From Hyphomonas sp. BRH_c22 (GTDB lineage: Bacteria; Pseudomonadota; Alphaproteobacteria; Caulobacterales; Hyphomonadaceae), in assembly GCF_000961795.1 (NCBI RefSeq), contig NZ_LADU01000082.1, forward strand, positions 1-35,426: DNA of 35,426 nucleotides, given 5' to 3'. Shown here piece after piece: positions 16,005-24,387 of this stretch (within the stretch, counting starts at the first letter, position 1; every line of letters begins with the position of its first letter). Under the pieces are notes generated by a model, which ran no database searches, was not told the origin of the DNA, and worked only from the letters and a program-made list of their open reading frames with translations. The translations under genes and the position numbers were made by a program.

Positions 16005-16340
16005 ATGGCAGGGGTTCGCCGAAAGGCTGTCTATGGCCTGCTGCGCGTCTACAAGCTCAGCTTTTCCTGGATTTTCTATGCCGCCGGTGCCCGTTGCCAG
16101 CACAAGCCGTCCTGCAGCGAATACGGCGCGGAATGTGTTGCCCGTCATGGCTGGTGGGCAGGCGGGTGGATGGCCCTTGCCCGGTTCATCCGGTGCCGGC
16201 CCGGCGGCAGTTTCGGGCATGATCCTGCGCCGGTCTTCAAGCCTGACGTGCCAGCGTGGCAGCCTTGGCGCTATGGTGACTGGAAATCGGGCGGCCGGCC
16301 CTTGCCTGAGCAAAAAGTTGAAAACCTTCCGGAAGCGTGA
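16005..16340 (+). CDS. yidD: Membrane protein insertion efficiency factor YidD
   Basis: This 111-aa protein carries the YidD signature: RVYKLSFSWIFYAAGARCQHKPSCSEYGAECVARHGWWAGGWMALARFIRCRPGG is the family core, with three conserved Cys (RCQ, SCSEY, RCRP). In E. coli YidD is a small inner-membrane-associated protein that aids YidC-dependent insertion and lies next to yidC and rnpA. Here it is instead cotranscribed with an IscU-like scaffold, an arrangement I believe is common in alphaproteobacteria. The C-terminus (DPAPVFKPDVPAWQPWRYG) extends beyond the core. The ATG follows the upstream stop by 2 nt. Confidence 0.95.
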   Translation: MAGVRRKAVYGLLRVYKLSFSWIFYAAGARCQHKPSCSEYGAECVARHGWWAGGWMALARFIRCRPGGSFGHDPAPVFKPDVPAWQPWRYGDWKSGGRPLPEQKVENLPEA

Positions 16341-16354
16341 CATAAGCCCGGCCG

Positions 16355-16420
16355 ATGACACGTTCGATCCGTCTCCAGCTGCCCAGCGGCCTGACCACGC
16401 GAACCCGCCGGGGTGCATGA
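16355..16420 (+). promoter_or_regulatory. Possible thrS leader with short Thr/Arg ORF and nested hairpin
   Basis: The 288-nt gap before thrS contains a 21-codon ATG frame at 16355-16420 with four Thr codons, three of them clustered near the end (LTTRTRRGA). Arg codons are just as frequent, and no Shine-Dalgarno sequence precedes the ATG. The stop codon falls in the loop of a nested hairpin: GGGGT/ACCCC (16410-16426) stacked inside CCGCC/GGCGG (16405-16434). A further CCCC/GGGG hairpin occurs at 16511-16524. A structured thrS leader is plausible, while the leader peptide is weakly supported. Confidence 0.3.
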
Positions 16421-16628
16421 TACCCCGCAGGCGGTGCCGTAAGCGCGCCTGGGATTCATGTACCCGCAAAAAACTCCCTTCGACCCGGCCGCCCGGCCTG
16501 ATGCAATCTGCCCCGCAATTGGGGTGGGATTTTCGGTGAACTCGCGTTAAGCAGACCGCCGCAGGCAGGCCTTTCCGGACAAGACTTTGCCGCGCCCCGT
16601 GCGCCAGACCGCTGAAGAAGACTGAAAC

Positions 16629-18599
16629 ATGATCAAAGTATCCCTGCCCGATGGATCGGTGCGAGAATTTGCCGAGGGCGCGAGCCCGTTCGACGTCGCC
16701 AGTTCCATTTCAAACTCCCTTGCCAAGAAGGCGATTGCCGCCCGCGTGGATGGCGAACTGCGCGACCTGATGCGTCCGCTGGACGGCGATGCGCGCGTCG
16801 AGATCGTGACGCCGAATGATGCCGAAGGGCTCGAGCTGATCCGGCACGATGCCGCCCACGTGCTGGCGCAGGCCGTCCAGGCGCTCTACCCCGACACGCA
16901 GGTGACGATCGGACCCGTGATTGATGACGGATTCTATTATGACTTTGCCCGCGAGACGCCTTTCTCGACGGAAGACTTCGACAAGATCGAAGCCAAGATG
17001 CGCGAGATCGTCGATGCCGATTACCCGATCGAGCGCGAGGTCTGGGAGAAAGACGCGGCCATCGCCGAATTCAGGCGGATCGGCGAGGACTACAAGGCCC
17101 AGATCATCGACGATATCATCCCGCCGGGCGAGGACATCACGCTGTACCGCCAGGGCGACTGGTTCGACCTGTGCCGCGGGCCGCACCTGCCTTCGACGGG
17201 TAAGCTGCCCAAGGCCTTCAAGCTGATGAAGCTGGCCGGGGCCTATTGGCGCGGCGATTCCCGGAACGAGATGCTGCAGCGCATGTATGGCACGGCCTGG
17301 GCCAATGAGAAGGACCTCCAAGCCCACTTGGTGCGCCTTGAAGAGGCCGAGAAGCGCGACCACCGCAAGGTCGGTGCAGCGCTGGACCTGTTCCACTTCC
17401 AGCCGGAAGCGCAGGGCTCGGTTTTCTGGCACCCGAAGGGCTTCATGATCTGGCGCCAGCTGGAGGCCTATATCCGCCGTCAGCAGGATGCGGATGGCTA
17501 TGTCGAAGTGAAGACGCCGCAATTACTGAACTCGGTCTTCTGGGAGCAGTCAGGGCACTGGTCGAAATTCCGCGAGAACATGTTCGTTGTGCCGGACGAG
17601 ATTCCCTCAACGGACGAAGAGGGCCCAATTCTGACGGGCGATAGCGACCTGATGGCGCTCAAGCCGATGAACTGCCCGGCACATGTGCAGATATTCAAGA
17701 ACGGGCAGCGCTCCTATCGCGACTTGCCTATCCGCATGGCCGAGTTTGGCTGCTGTCATCGCAACGAGGCTCACGGCGCCCTGCACGGCCTGATGCGTGT
17801 CCGCCAGATGACGCAGGACGATGCGCACATCTTCTGCCGCGAAGACCAGATTGCCGACGAGACGCTGCGCTTCCTGAAGCTGTTCGAGCGCGTCTATGGG
17901 GATTTCGGCCTGTCGGAGATTTCCTACAAGCTGGCAACGCGCCCTGACATGCGGGCCGGATCGGACGCGACATGGGACCGGGCCGAAAAGGCGCTGGCAG
18001 ATGCATTGACGGCGGCGGGGATGCAGTTCGAGATCGCCGAAGGCGAGGGGGCTTTCTATGGCCCGAAACTGGAATTCCACCTGACGGATGCGATTGGCCG
18101 GACATGGCAATGTGGCACGTTCCAGCTCGACTATGTGCTGCCAGACCGCCTTGACGCGGAATATACAGGGTCTGACGGCGCCAAGCACCGCCCGGTCATG
18201 CTGCACAGGGCCGTTTTCGGCACGTTCGAGCGATTCATGGGTATCCTGATCGAGAACTATGCCGGGGCCTTCCCGCTCTGGCTCTCGCCGGTCCAGGTCG
18301 TGGTCGCAGCCATTACTGACGCGGCCAATGATTATGCGCTGGAAGCGGCCGCTGCGTTGCGCAAGGCGGGGCTGCGGGTTGAGACGGATCTTCGTAATGA
18401 GAAGATCAATTACAAGGTCCGCGAACATTCCGTGCAGAAGGTGCCCATCATTGCCGTCGTGGGCGGCCGGGAGGCCGAGGAGCGCACACTGGCGCTCCGC
18501 CGCCTTGGCAGCCAGGGACAGCAGATGATGGGTCTGGACGAGGCATGTGTGGCCCTGGTGCAGGAATCGCTCGCGCCAGATCTCAAACGCGCTGAGTGA
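16629..18599 (+). CDS. thrS: Threonyl-tRNA synthetase
   Basis: This 656-aa class II synthetase charges tRNA-Thr. Domains in order are TGS (about 1-60, [23 protein letters not shown]), the editing domain with [14 protein letters not shown] near residue 75 and [13 protein letters not shown] near 185, the catalytic core from about 245, and the anticodon-binding domain from about 540 ([30 protein letters not shown]). Motif 2 is present ([33 protein letters not shown]). The zinc ligands are Cys in [11 protein letters not shown], His in DDAHIFC and His in [13 protein letters not shown]. Length is normal. The leader contains extended hairpins. The O-antigen ligase gene follows with a small gap. Confidence 0.97.
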   Translation: MIKVSLPDGSVREFAEGASPFDVASSISNSLAKKAIAARVDGELRDLMRPLDGDARVEIVTPNDAEGLELIRHDAAHVLAQAVQALYPDTQVTIGPVIDDGFYYDFARETPFSTEDFDKIEAKMREIVDADYPIEREVWEKDAAIAEFRRIGEDYKAQIIDDIIPPGEDITLYRQGDWFDLCRGPHLPSTGKLPKAFKLMKLAGAYWRGDSRNEMLQRMYGTAWANEKDLQAHLVRLEEAEKRDHRKVGAALDLFHFQPEAQGSVFWHPKGFMIWRQLEAYIRRQQDADGYVEVKTPQLLNSVFWEQSGHWSKFRENMFVVPDEIPSTDEEGPILTGDSDLMALKPMNCPAHVQIFKNGQRSYRDLPIRMAEFGCCHRNEAHGALHGLMRVRQMTQDDAHIFCREDQIADETLRFLKLFERVYGDFGLSEISYKLATRPDMRAGSDATWDRAEKALADALTAAGMQFEIAEGEGAFYGPKLEFHLTDAIGRTWQCGTFQLDYVLPDRLDAEYTGSDGAKHRPVMLHRAVFGTFERFMGILIENYAGAFPLWLSPVQVVVAAITDAANDYALEAAAALRKAGLRVETDLRNEKINYKVREHSVQKVPIIAVVGGREAEERTLALRRLGSQGQQMMGLDEACVALVQESLAPDLKRAE

Positions 18600-18645
18600 G
18601 CAAGGTCTGGTGACAAGTCCGGAGGTTGGCGACAGAGTGCGGGCC

Positions 18646-19890
18646 ATGTCCTATGCGCCCATTCTTGCCGCTGCCTTCGTGCTCTGGCCTGTTATCGGGC
18701 TGCTGGGTGCCCAGGGCTATGGGCCCTTGCTGGCGATCACGGCGCTGCCCGCGCTGGCGCTGGCGCGGCCGAAAATGCCGCCTGCCATCTATGCCCTGAT
18801 GGCGCTGGCCTTCGTCGGGTGGGCGGCGATCAGCGAGACCTGGTCGCCGGCAACGCGCGGGTTGATTTCCGGGAACCTTCTGGAAGGGGATTTCGCAATC
18901 CGTGCGTCGAGCGTACGGATCGTGCTGACGACCCTGTTTGGCATGCTGGCAGTGGCCGGCGCTCTGCGCATCGCCAGCGGTACGGCGCAGGTATCGTCGC
19001 GGGTCATGCTGGGGGCGTTTGCGGTACAGGGGCTGGTGCTCGCGGTCAGCGCGGTGTTCGGGCATCAGGTGGTGGCGATGGTCTATGGCGCCGACCCGAT
19101 GGAACAGGCCAAGGGTTTTCAGAACATCGCGCGCAACGCGAACGCGTTCCTGATCGTTTTGCCGATCCTTGCGGCCTATATCGCGGTACGGCCGGGCTGG
19201 CGCTGGAAGGGCATCGCCGCGGCCATGGTACTGGCGGCGGCCATCATTGTGGTGCTCAATGGTTCGGATTCAGCGCTGATCGGGATCGGGTTCATGCTGT
19301 TGGCGGGCTTCATCGTCTGGCTGGCACCGAAAACCGGCTATCGCTGGCTGATCAGCCTGATGGCTGGCTATGTCGCAGCGGCGCCTGTCCTGATCGGCAC
19401 CGCAATCAACATGATGCGGAAGATGGGCGTCGAGCTGCCGGCCTCGTTCCAGTCGCGTGCGTGGTCATGGGAGCTGGTGATCGGCAAGGCGGTGGAGAAG
19501 CCGCTGACCGGCCATGGCGTGGCCGCGTCGAAGACCTGGCGTGATACCTATTCCGATCATCCCGCGTGGCTGGCCCAGCTGCCGGACTTCTGGGCTGCCT
19601 ATCCGGTGGTTCCAGGGCATCCGCACAATATGGCATTGCAAATATGGGCCGAGACAGGTGTGGTCGGCGCGGTGCTGGCAGGGCTGACGCTGGTTCTGAT
19701 CGCGTTCCGCCTGCCGATGCCGAAGACGCTGCGGCCGGACGTCAGGTATGCGATTGCGGGTCTTGTCGGCGTCGTCGCGAGCCTGTTCAGCTTTTCCTAT
19801 AGCGTCTGGAACGATTCCTTCTGGGCCAGTGTCGTGCTTGCCGCGTGCGCGATCATCCTTCTGTCACGCCGCAACAGGGCGTCGCTGTGA
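18646..19890 (+). CDS. O-antigen ligase family membrane protein (WaaL/Wzy-C like)
   Basis: This 414-aa protein consists mostly of hydrophobic helices (about 10-12), starting ILAAAFVLWPVIGLLGAQG. A larger loop at about residues 275-330 contains LPASFQSRAWSWELVIGKAVEKPLTGHGVAASKTW and then VPGHPHNMALQIWAETGVVGAVLAG. The arrangement R-x-x-x-W / G-H-G / H-P-H-N-x-x-L-Q-x-x-x-E-x-G is the Wzy_C/O-antigen ligase signature; the His and Arg are needed for glycan transfer in characterised WaaL proteins. It probably joins glycans to lipid A core or polymerises them at the periplasmic face. The ATG at 18646 was preferred, but GTG 18610 with AAGG upstream is possible. A family 2 glycosyltransferase overlaps its end by 4 nt. 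Confidence 0.88.
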   Translation: MSYAPILAAAFVLWPVIGLLGAQGYGPLLAITALPALALARPKMPPAIYALMALAFVGWAAISETWSPATRGLISGNLLEGDFAIRASSVRIVLTTLFGMLAVAGALRIASGTAQVSSRVMLGAFAVQGLVLAVSAVFGHQVVAMVYGADPMEQAKGFQNIARNANAFLIVLPILAAYIAVRPGWRWKGIAAAMVLAAAIIVVLNGSDSALIGIGFMLLAGFIVWLAPKTGYRWLISLMAGYVAAAPVLIGTAINMMRKMGVELPASFQSRAWSWELVIGKAVEKPLTGHGVAASKTWRDTYSDHPAWLAQLPDFWAAYPVVPGHPHNMALQIWAETGVVGAVLAGLTLVLIAFRLPMPKTLRPDVRYAIAGLVGVVASLFSFSYSVWNDSFWASVVLAACAIILLSRRNRASL

Positions 19891-20699
19891 GCGATCTGGC
19901 GACAGTTTCGGCGATCGTCGTGTCGTATCATACCGGCCCGCGCCTGCATGAGTGCCTTTACGCGCTGAAGTCAGATCCGGACGTCTCGGAGATCATTGTG
20001 GTGGATAATGGCAATCCGCCGGATGCCGAGGCCTGGCTGGATGCATTTGTTGCCCGCACAGACAAGGCGCGGCTGATCCGGTCGGGCGACAATCCGGGCT
20101 TTGGCACGGCCGTCAATCAAGGCGCTGCGAGCGCGTTGGGCGCGTTTCTCCTGGTCATCAACCCGGATGCGGTGATCCGGCGCGGCTCCATTGGGCCACT
20201 CCTGGCGGCGCAGGAGGGCGAAGCTAACCCGGTGCTCGTCGGTGGCAAGATTTTCGATGTGCGCGGACGCGAGGAGCGCGGGTGCCGCCGCAACACGCTG
20301 ACGATCTGGCGGGCGCTGGGCCTTGGGAAATGGACGCTTGAGACAGATCCGGCCCCGGCGGGGCCGATACAGGTCGGGGCGGTATCGGGCGCCTTCTTCC
20401 TGATGAACCGGACGGCCTTTCGCCGGATCGGCGGGTTCGACGAGGCCTATTTCCTACATGTCGAGGATGTGGACCTTTGCCGCCGCGTGATCGCAGCGGG
20501 AGGGCATGTCATCTACCAGCCGCTCGCAGGCGCGCTTCACTATGGATCAACATCGGATGCGCCGTCCGCTGTCGTACAAGCCCACAAAGCCAGGAGTCTT
20601 GCGCGCTATTTCCGCAAGTTTGCCAGCGGGCCTGCCGACAGAATCGTGGCGGCACTGGCGACGCCATTCCTCGGACTTGCCCTCAAGCTGCGCGGCTAG
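19887..20699 (+). CDS. Glycosyltransferase family 2 protein (rhamnosyltransferase-like)
   Basis: This 270-aa GT-A enzyme shows VSAIVVSYHTGPRLHECLYAL at the N-terminus, EIIVVDNGNPPD (nucleotide-sugar binding), NPGFGTAVNQGA, FLLVINPDAVIRRG (DxD-like position NPDA) and GGFDEAYFLHVEDVDLCRRV, containing the acidic ED pair of this subgroup. The last block is characteristic of GT2 proteins annotated as rhamnosyl- or related deoxyhexosyl-transferases. It should add a sugar to a lipid-linked glycan on the cytosolic side, which fits the preceding O-antigen ligase. The start is the GTG that overlaps the ligase stop (GTGA). The end overlaps the convergent dehydrogenase gene by 4 nt. Confidence 0.92.
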   Translation: MSDLATVSAIVVSYHTGPRLHECLYALKSDPDVSEIIVVDNGNPPDAEAWLDAFVARTDKARLIRSGDNPGFGTAVNQGAASALGAFLLVINPDAVIRRGSIGPLLAAQEGEANPVLVGGKIFDVRGREERGCRRNTLTIWRALGLGKWTLETDPAPAGPIQVGAVSGAFFLMNRTAFRRIGGFDEAYFLHVEDVDLCRRVIAAGGHVIYQPLAGALHYGSTSDAPSAVVQAHKARSLARYFRKFASGPADRIVAALATPFLGLALKLRG

Positions 20700-21682
20700 A
20701 GGATTGCCGGGATCACGCGGTCAGGCGGGCGGTGCCCGTCGGCGAAGGTCTTGATATTGATGATGACCTTTTCGCCCATTTCAGTGCGCCCCTCGATTGT
20801 AGCCGAGCCCATGTGAGGCAGGAGCAGGACGTTCGGCAGGCCGAGCAGATCTTCATTCACGGCCGGTTCGCGTTCGAACACATCCAGCCCGGCACCGGCC
20901 AGCTTGCCTGACTTGAGGGCGCGGGCGAGGGCAGCTTCGTCGATCACTTCGCCGCGGGCCGTGTTGATCAGGAAGGCTTCCGGTTTCATGAGGTCGATGC
21001 GGCGGGCATTCATCAGGTGGAATGTCGCCGGCGTATGCGGGCAGTTGATGGACACGATGTCCATGCGGGCCAGCATCTGGTCGAGGCTGTCCCAATAGGT
21101 GGCTTCGAGAAGCTCCTCGGTGCGCGGGCTGACCGGCTTGCGGTTATGATAGTGGATCTGCAGGCCGAAGGCCTTGGCGCGGCGGGCGACCGCCTGGCCA
21201 ATCCGGCCCATGCCGATGATGCCGAGGCGTTTGCCGGCCAGGCGCCGCCCCATCATCCAGGTTGGCGTCCAGCCATCGAATCGCCCCTGATCCATGACCT
21301 GCGCCCCTTCATGCAGGCGGCGGGGCACCGCGAGAATCAGCGCCATGGTGACGTCTGCGGTGTCGTCCGTCAGAACGCCGGGCGTGTTGGTGACGGTTAT
21401 GCCGCGCTGAACAGCACTCTGGACGTCGATATTATCGACGCCGGCGCCAAACTGGGCGATGAGGCGCAACTGGTCGCCTGCGCGTGCGAGCACGCGGCTG
21501 TCGATGCGGTCGGTCACGGTCGGGACGAGCACGTCAGCGGTCTGGACGGCTTCGACCAGTTCTTCATGGCTAAAGGCATGATCGTCCTGATTGAGGCTCG
21601 TATCGAACAGTTCCTTCATCCGTAGCTCGACAGGAGCGGGCAGTTTCCGGGTCACGACGATCTTCAGTTTCTTGGTTGGCAT
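20696..21682 (-). CDS. D-2-hydroxyacid dehydrogenase (glyoxylate/hydroxypyruvate reductase-like)
   Basis: This 328-aa NAD(P)-dependent enzyme has the D-isomer 2-hydroxyacid dehydrogenase fold. It includes LIAQFGAGVDNIDV, the Rossmann motif LGIIGMGRIGQAVARRA (about residues 155-171), the basic residue after strand 2 (HYHNRKPVS, suggesting NADPH use), and the catalytic triad Arg in NTARGEVID, Glu in LDVFEREP and His in LLPHMGSAT. It most resembles glyoxylate/hydroxypyruvate reductases and D-glycerate dehydrogenases; the true substrate is not certain. The ATG at 21682 has GAGGGG close upstream; an ATG 15 nt farther upstream is less likely. It is divergent from the SH3-like gene. Confidence 0.93.
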   Translation of the reverse strand: MPTKKLKIVVTRKLPAPVELRMKELFDTSLNQDDHAFSHEELVEAVQTADVLVPTVTDRIDSRVLARAGDQLRLIAQFGAGVDNIDVQSAVQRGITVTNTPGVLTDDTADVTMALILAVPRRLHEGAQVMDQGRFDGWTPTWMMGRRLAGKRLGIIGMGRIGQAVARRAKAFGLQIHYHNRKPVSPRTEELLEATYWDSLDQMLARMDIVSINCPHTPATFHLMNARRIDLMKPEAFLINTARGEVIDEAALARALKSGKLAGAGLDVFEREPAVNEDLLGLPNVLLLPHMGSATIEGRTEMGEKVIINIKTFADGHRPPDRVIPAIL

Positions 21683-21811
21683 GTGGCCCCTCTGCATGTC
21701 TCCTATCGGGCTTAGCAGAGCGATGCCGGAACGCCAACGCCTGTTGTTTTACGCGCGATTCATCTGGACGTGGCAGGGTAGGGCCTCAACAGCGCGTCTG
21801 GCAAACTGCAC

Positions 21812-22315
21812 ATGAAATGGGCACCCCTTCTCGTCTCCGGAATCCTGACGCTTGGCGGCCTCGCGGCAGCCGAGAGTCCGCAACTCACACGCATCAGCCA
21901 GTTTTCCGGAAAAGCGGTGCCGCGCTTTGAAACGCTGAAATTTGCCGCCGTGAACGGGCGGTCCGGACCCAGCCGGGAGCATCCGGTCGTCTGGCGTTAC
22001 GAGCGCAAGGGCCTTCCACTGCTGATCATCAAGGAAAGCCAGGACTGGCGCCGCGTGCGTGACCCGTCGGGCGACGAAGTCTGGGTGCATGCGCGCATGC
22101 TGGAGGCGGGTGCTGCCGCCATGCTGCAATCGTCCACGATGCTGCACGAGGCCCCTGATGCGGCCAGTCCTGTCGTTGCCTCGCTGGAGGCCGGAGTACT
22201 GGTGGAGCTTGGCGAATGCCGCGTGGCATGGTGCGCGCTTGAGGTTCAGAGCTTCAATGGCTGGGCACCACGCGAGACGCTCTGGGGCGCCGATACGGGT
22301 GAAGCTGGTCTGTAA
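21812..22315 (+). CDS. Exported SH3-like domain protein
   Basis: This 167-aa protein has a signal peptide (MKWAPLLVSGILTLGGLAAA, cleavage after AAA or AES) followed by two bacterial SH3-like repeats. The first reads RFETLKFAAVNGRSGPSREHPVVWRYERKGLPLLIIKESQDWRRVRDPSGDEVWVHARML and the second runs from about residue 105 (MLHEAPDAASPVVASLEAGVLVELGEC to NGWAPRETLWG). The pattern R-x-G-P-S-x-x-x-P-V is typical of the family, which may bind peptidoglycan or proteins. The gene is commonly found divergent from a 2-hydroxyacid dehydrogenase in alphaproteobacteria, as here. The function is unknown. Confidence 0.88.
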   Translation: MKWAPLLVSGILTLGGLAAAESPQLTRISQFSGKAVPRFETLKFAAVNGRSGPSREHPVVWRYERKGLPLLIIKESQDWRRVRDPSGDEVWVHARMLEAGAAAMLQSSTMLHEAPDAASPVVASLEAGVLVELGECRVAWCALEVQSFNGWAPRETLWGADTGEAGL

Positions 22316-22334
22316 ATCCGGATGGGTCAGGCGG

Positions 22335-22363
22335 TTGACAAGCCGGGCCGGTCACTGTGGTTA
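22335..22363 (+). promoter_or_regulatory. Possible fabA promoter
   Basis: A perfect -35 hexamer TTGACA (22335-22340) lies 62 nt before the fabA ATG. At 17-nt spacing the -10 reads TGGTTA, a weak match. The octamer AGGCGGTT occurs twice (22329-22336 and 22363-22370), one copy on each side, and could be a regulator site. The assignment rests mainly on the -35 element. Confidence 0.35.
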
Positions 22364-22396
22364 GGCGGTTACGTCCAATTCCAGGAGATCCCGACC

Positions 22397-22933
22397 ATGT
22401 CCGGACCGCATGATTTTCACACGCCGAAATCCAGCTATACCAAGGCGGACCTGCTAGAGTCCGGCCTGGGCGGCTATTTCGGACCGGGCAACGCGCAATT
22501 GCCGGCTCCGCCAATGCTGATGATGGACCGGATCACGGAAATCAGCATGGACGGTGGCGAATTCGGCAAGGGCCATGTGATTGGCGAACTCGATATTACA
22601 CCGGACCTCTGGTTCTTCGCGTGCCATTTTCCGGGCGATCCGGTGATGCCGGGCTGTCTCGGCCTGGATGCCATGTGGCAGGCCGTCGGCTACTGGCTCG
22701 GCTGGTCGGGCAGCCCTGGCAAGGGCCGTGCGCTGGGCGTCGGCGAGGTCAAGTTCACCGGCCAGATCACGCCGAAACGCAAGCTGGTACGCTATGAAAT
22801 CGACATTCGGCGCGTCAAGCGCGGGCGGCTCGTGCTGGGCATCGCCAACGGCAAGGTGTTTGCCGATGACAAGCAGGTTTACATGGCGACCGACATGAAA
22901 GTCGGCCTGATGAACCCGGCGGATCTGGACTAG
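22397..22933 (+). CDS. fabA: 3-hydroxydecanoyl-ACP dehydratase/isomerase FabA
   Basis: This 178-aa hot-dog-fold enzyme dehydrates 3-hydroxydecanoyl-ACP and isomerises trans-2- to cis-3-decenoyl-ACP, the branch point for unsaturated fatty acids. The active-site His is in [16 protein letters not shown] and the Asp in [16 protein letters not shown], and these blocks distinguish FabA from FabZ. The final segment [19 protein letters not shown] is also typical. The ATG was chosen because AGGAG lies 9 nt upstream; an earlier in-frame ATG at 22322 adds sequence unlike FabA. In many alphaproteobacteria fabB follows directly; here it does not, and fabI is found 1.5 kb downstream after a divergent amidohydrolase/MarR pair. 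Confidence 0.97.
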   Translation: MSGPHDFHTPKSSYTKADLLESGLGGYFGPGNAQLPAPPMLMMDRITEISMDGGEFGKGHVIGELDITPDLWFFACHFPGDPVMPGCLGLDAMWQAVGYWLGWSGSPGKGRALGVGEVKFTGQITPKRKLVRYEIDIRRVKRGRLVLGIANGKVFADDKQVYMATDMKVGLMNPADLD

Positions 22934-22991
22934 CCTGTCCGGCTAATCCGTCTCGAAACCAGTCCTGGATCCATGGATGGGGTCGAACCCG

Positions 22992-23804
22992 TCACAGCTT
23001 GAAGACGCGGCTGGCATTACCTGACAGGAAGGCCTCTGCCTGCATGTCTGTCAGACCGAGCGACCCCAAGCCCTCAAGGCATTTGGATGGCGACAGCATC
23101 GGCCAGTTCGTACCGAACATGACCCGGCCGGCACCGAGGCCCTTCATCCAGGTGACGAAGGCGGGCGGCAGACGGTGCAGCGCATAGGCTGACGTGTCGA
23201 CATGGAAGTTCGCGAACTTGACGGTCATCGACACCAACTCCTCAAGCCAGGGGAAGCCAACATGGCCACCGACAATTTTCAACTCTGGAAAATCGAGCAT
23301 GACGTCTTCGAGATAGGGGATGAGGCGGCCCGTTTCCGAGCGCATCAGCGGGCCGGTGTGGCCGATTTGGGTACAGAAGGGCACGTCCGCCTCAATGCAG
23401 GCCGCATAGATGGGATAGTAACGCCTGTCATTGGGTGGCAGGTCCCAGAGCCAGGGCACGATGCGGACGCCGACGAAACGCTTGCCGTCGACCCGTGCGT
23501 GAATCTCGCGGACGGCCTGCATCGGGCAAGCAAGGTCGACACTGGCGAGACCTCGGAACCTGTCGGGCGCCTGCGATATTTGCTCTTCGACCTCACTGTT
23601 GGAAATAAGCTCGCCTGCGGGGCCGTGCCAGGCAGACAAGAGGGCTATCGTGACGCCAGCGGCATCCATGGCGGCCAGGGTCGATTCAACGGTGGCTGGG
23701 CGCGTATCGCCTTCCTTGCCTGTCCACTTCAGCAAGGTCTTCAACCAGGGCTGTTCGGCCATGCGTGCGGTGGTGATCTGGGCCCAGGCGTCAATGATTG
23801 GCAT
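22992..23804 (-). CDS. Amidohydrolase-fold protein (amidohydrolase 2 family) with altered metal site
   Basis: This 270-aa TIM-barrel protein belongs to the amidohydrolase 2 (PF04909-like) group that includes decarboxylases and lactonases. Recognisable blocks are RFRGLASVDL, CTQIGHTGPLMRSE, LKIVGGHVGFPWLEEL, FHVDTSAYAL and RVMFGTNWPMLSPSKCLEGL. The N-terminal HxH metal motif is replaced (IIDAWAQI), and the usual FGSDWP aspartate is Asn (FGTNWP); the two later His remain. Loss of these ligands suggests altered or absent metal catalysis. GGAG lies 6 nt before the ATG. The gene is divergent from a MarR regulator and its promoter overlaps a perfect palindrome, so it is probably the regulator's target. 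Confidence 0.87.
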   Translation of the reverse strand: MPIIDAWAQITTARMAEQPWLKTLLKWTGKEGDTRPATVESTLAAMDAAGVTIALLSAWHGPAGELISNSEVEEQISQAPDRFRGLASVDLACPMQAVREIHARVDGKRFVGVRIVPWLWDLPPNDRRYYPIYAACIEADVPFCTQIGHTGPLMRSETGRLIPYLEDVMLDFPELKIVGGHVGFPWLEELVSMTVKFANFHVDTSAYALHRLPPAFVTWMKGLGAGRVMFGTNWPMLSPSKCLEGLGSLGLTDMQAEAFLSGNASRVFKL

Positions 23805-23813
23805 ACGATTCTC

Positions 23814-23839
23814 CATATACTTCAATAGTGAAGTATATG
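23814..23839. promoter_or_regulatory. MarR operator palindrome between divergent genes
   Basis: A perfect 11-bp inverted repeat, CATATACTTCA-N4-TGAAGTATATG, lies between the divergent amidohydrolase and marR starts. It is AT-rich against a GC-rich background. Each arm carries a -10-like TATACT in the outward orientation. The size and dyad symmetry fit a dimeric MarR winged-helix regulator, so autoregulation and control of the amidohydrolase are likely. Confidence 0.8.
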
Positions 23840-23860
23840 TGCTTGGCCGCCTCATGGCAA
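23832..23860 (-). promoter_or_regulatory. Amidohydrolase promoter overlapping the MarR operator
   Basis: On the minus strand TTGCCA (23860-23855), a 17-nt spacer and TATACT (23837-23832) form a sigma-70-type promoter with one mismatch in each hexamer. Initiation would fall near 23825, about 20 nt ahead of the amidohydrolase ATG. The -10 element is inside one arm of the palindrome, so a bound repressor would block RNA polymerase. Confidence 0.65.
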
Positions 23861-23877
23861 GTAGGGTAAGAAGGCGC

Positions 23878-24327
23878 ATGACCGCGAGATCCAGCCGATT
23901 CTACCACCGCCTTCAGGTAGCCGCGCATAGCCTGCAGAAGCGGGCTGACCAGGCGCTGATGCAGGCGGCGGGCATCTCAACGGCGCAGGCGGCCGTGCTG
24001 TCGATTGTTTCGGCCGGGGACGGGCCGCAGCAAAACACGGTGGCCGGACAGCTCGGTCTCAATGAATCGGCTGTGACTGCCATGGTGAACCGGCTGATGG
24101 CCCTGGGCCTGCTGAGGCGCGCGCGCAGTGCACGTGATGCCCGCGCATGGGATCTTCATGTGACTGACGCGGGCGCGGCGGCACTCGCGAACATCCAGGC
24201 GCCGTTTGCCGAGATCAACGCGCTGATTGACAACACATTTGGCCCAAAGGACGCAGACAGGGTGGCAGCCCTGCTCGCGGTGCTTTCGGAACGACTGAGC
24301 GAGGATCAAGGCAGGCGAGACGCTTGA
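23878..24327 (+). CDS. MarR family transcriptional regulator
   Basis: This 149-aa winged-helix protein shows RFYHRLQVAAHSLQKRADQALMQAAGISTAQAAVLSIV (dimerisation helices), NTVAGQLGLNESAVTAMVNRLMALGLL (helix-turn-helix and recognition helix, about residues 52-78) and RRARSARDARAWDLHVTDAGAAAL (the wing with R-D-x-R and the D-x-T-x-x-G motif of MarR proteins). Ligands are unknown. ATG 23878 was chosen because the N-terminal helix starts there and AGGG and AAGG lie upstream; ATG 23854 in the same frame is possible. It is divergent from the amidohydrolase and lies 60 nt upstream of fabI, so read-through into fabI could occur. Confidence 0.9.
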   Translation: MTARSSRFYHRLQVAAHSLQKRADQALMQAAGISTAQAAVLSIVSAGDGPQQNTVAGQLGLNESAVTAMVNRLMALGLLRRARSARDARAWDLHVTDAGAAALANIQAPFAEINALIDNTFGPKDADRVAALLAVLSERLSEDQGRRDA

Positions 24328-24387
24328 CGGTTTGATCGTGCCCGCCTAGCCCGTGAGGCAGAAAAATTCATATTAGAGGAGGCCCCG

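Noticed and set aside
22322..22396. Upstream in-frame ATG for FabA
   Set aside because: It adds 25 residues with no FabA similarity and overlaps the TTGACA element; the internal ATG has AGGAG at good spacing.
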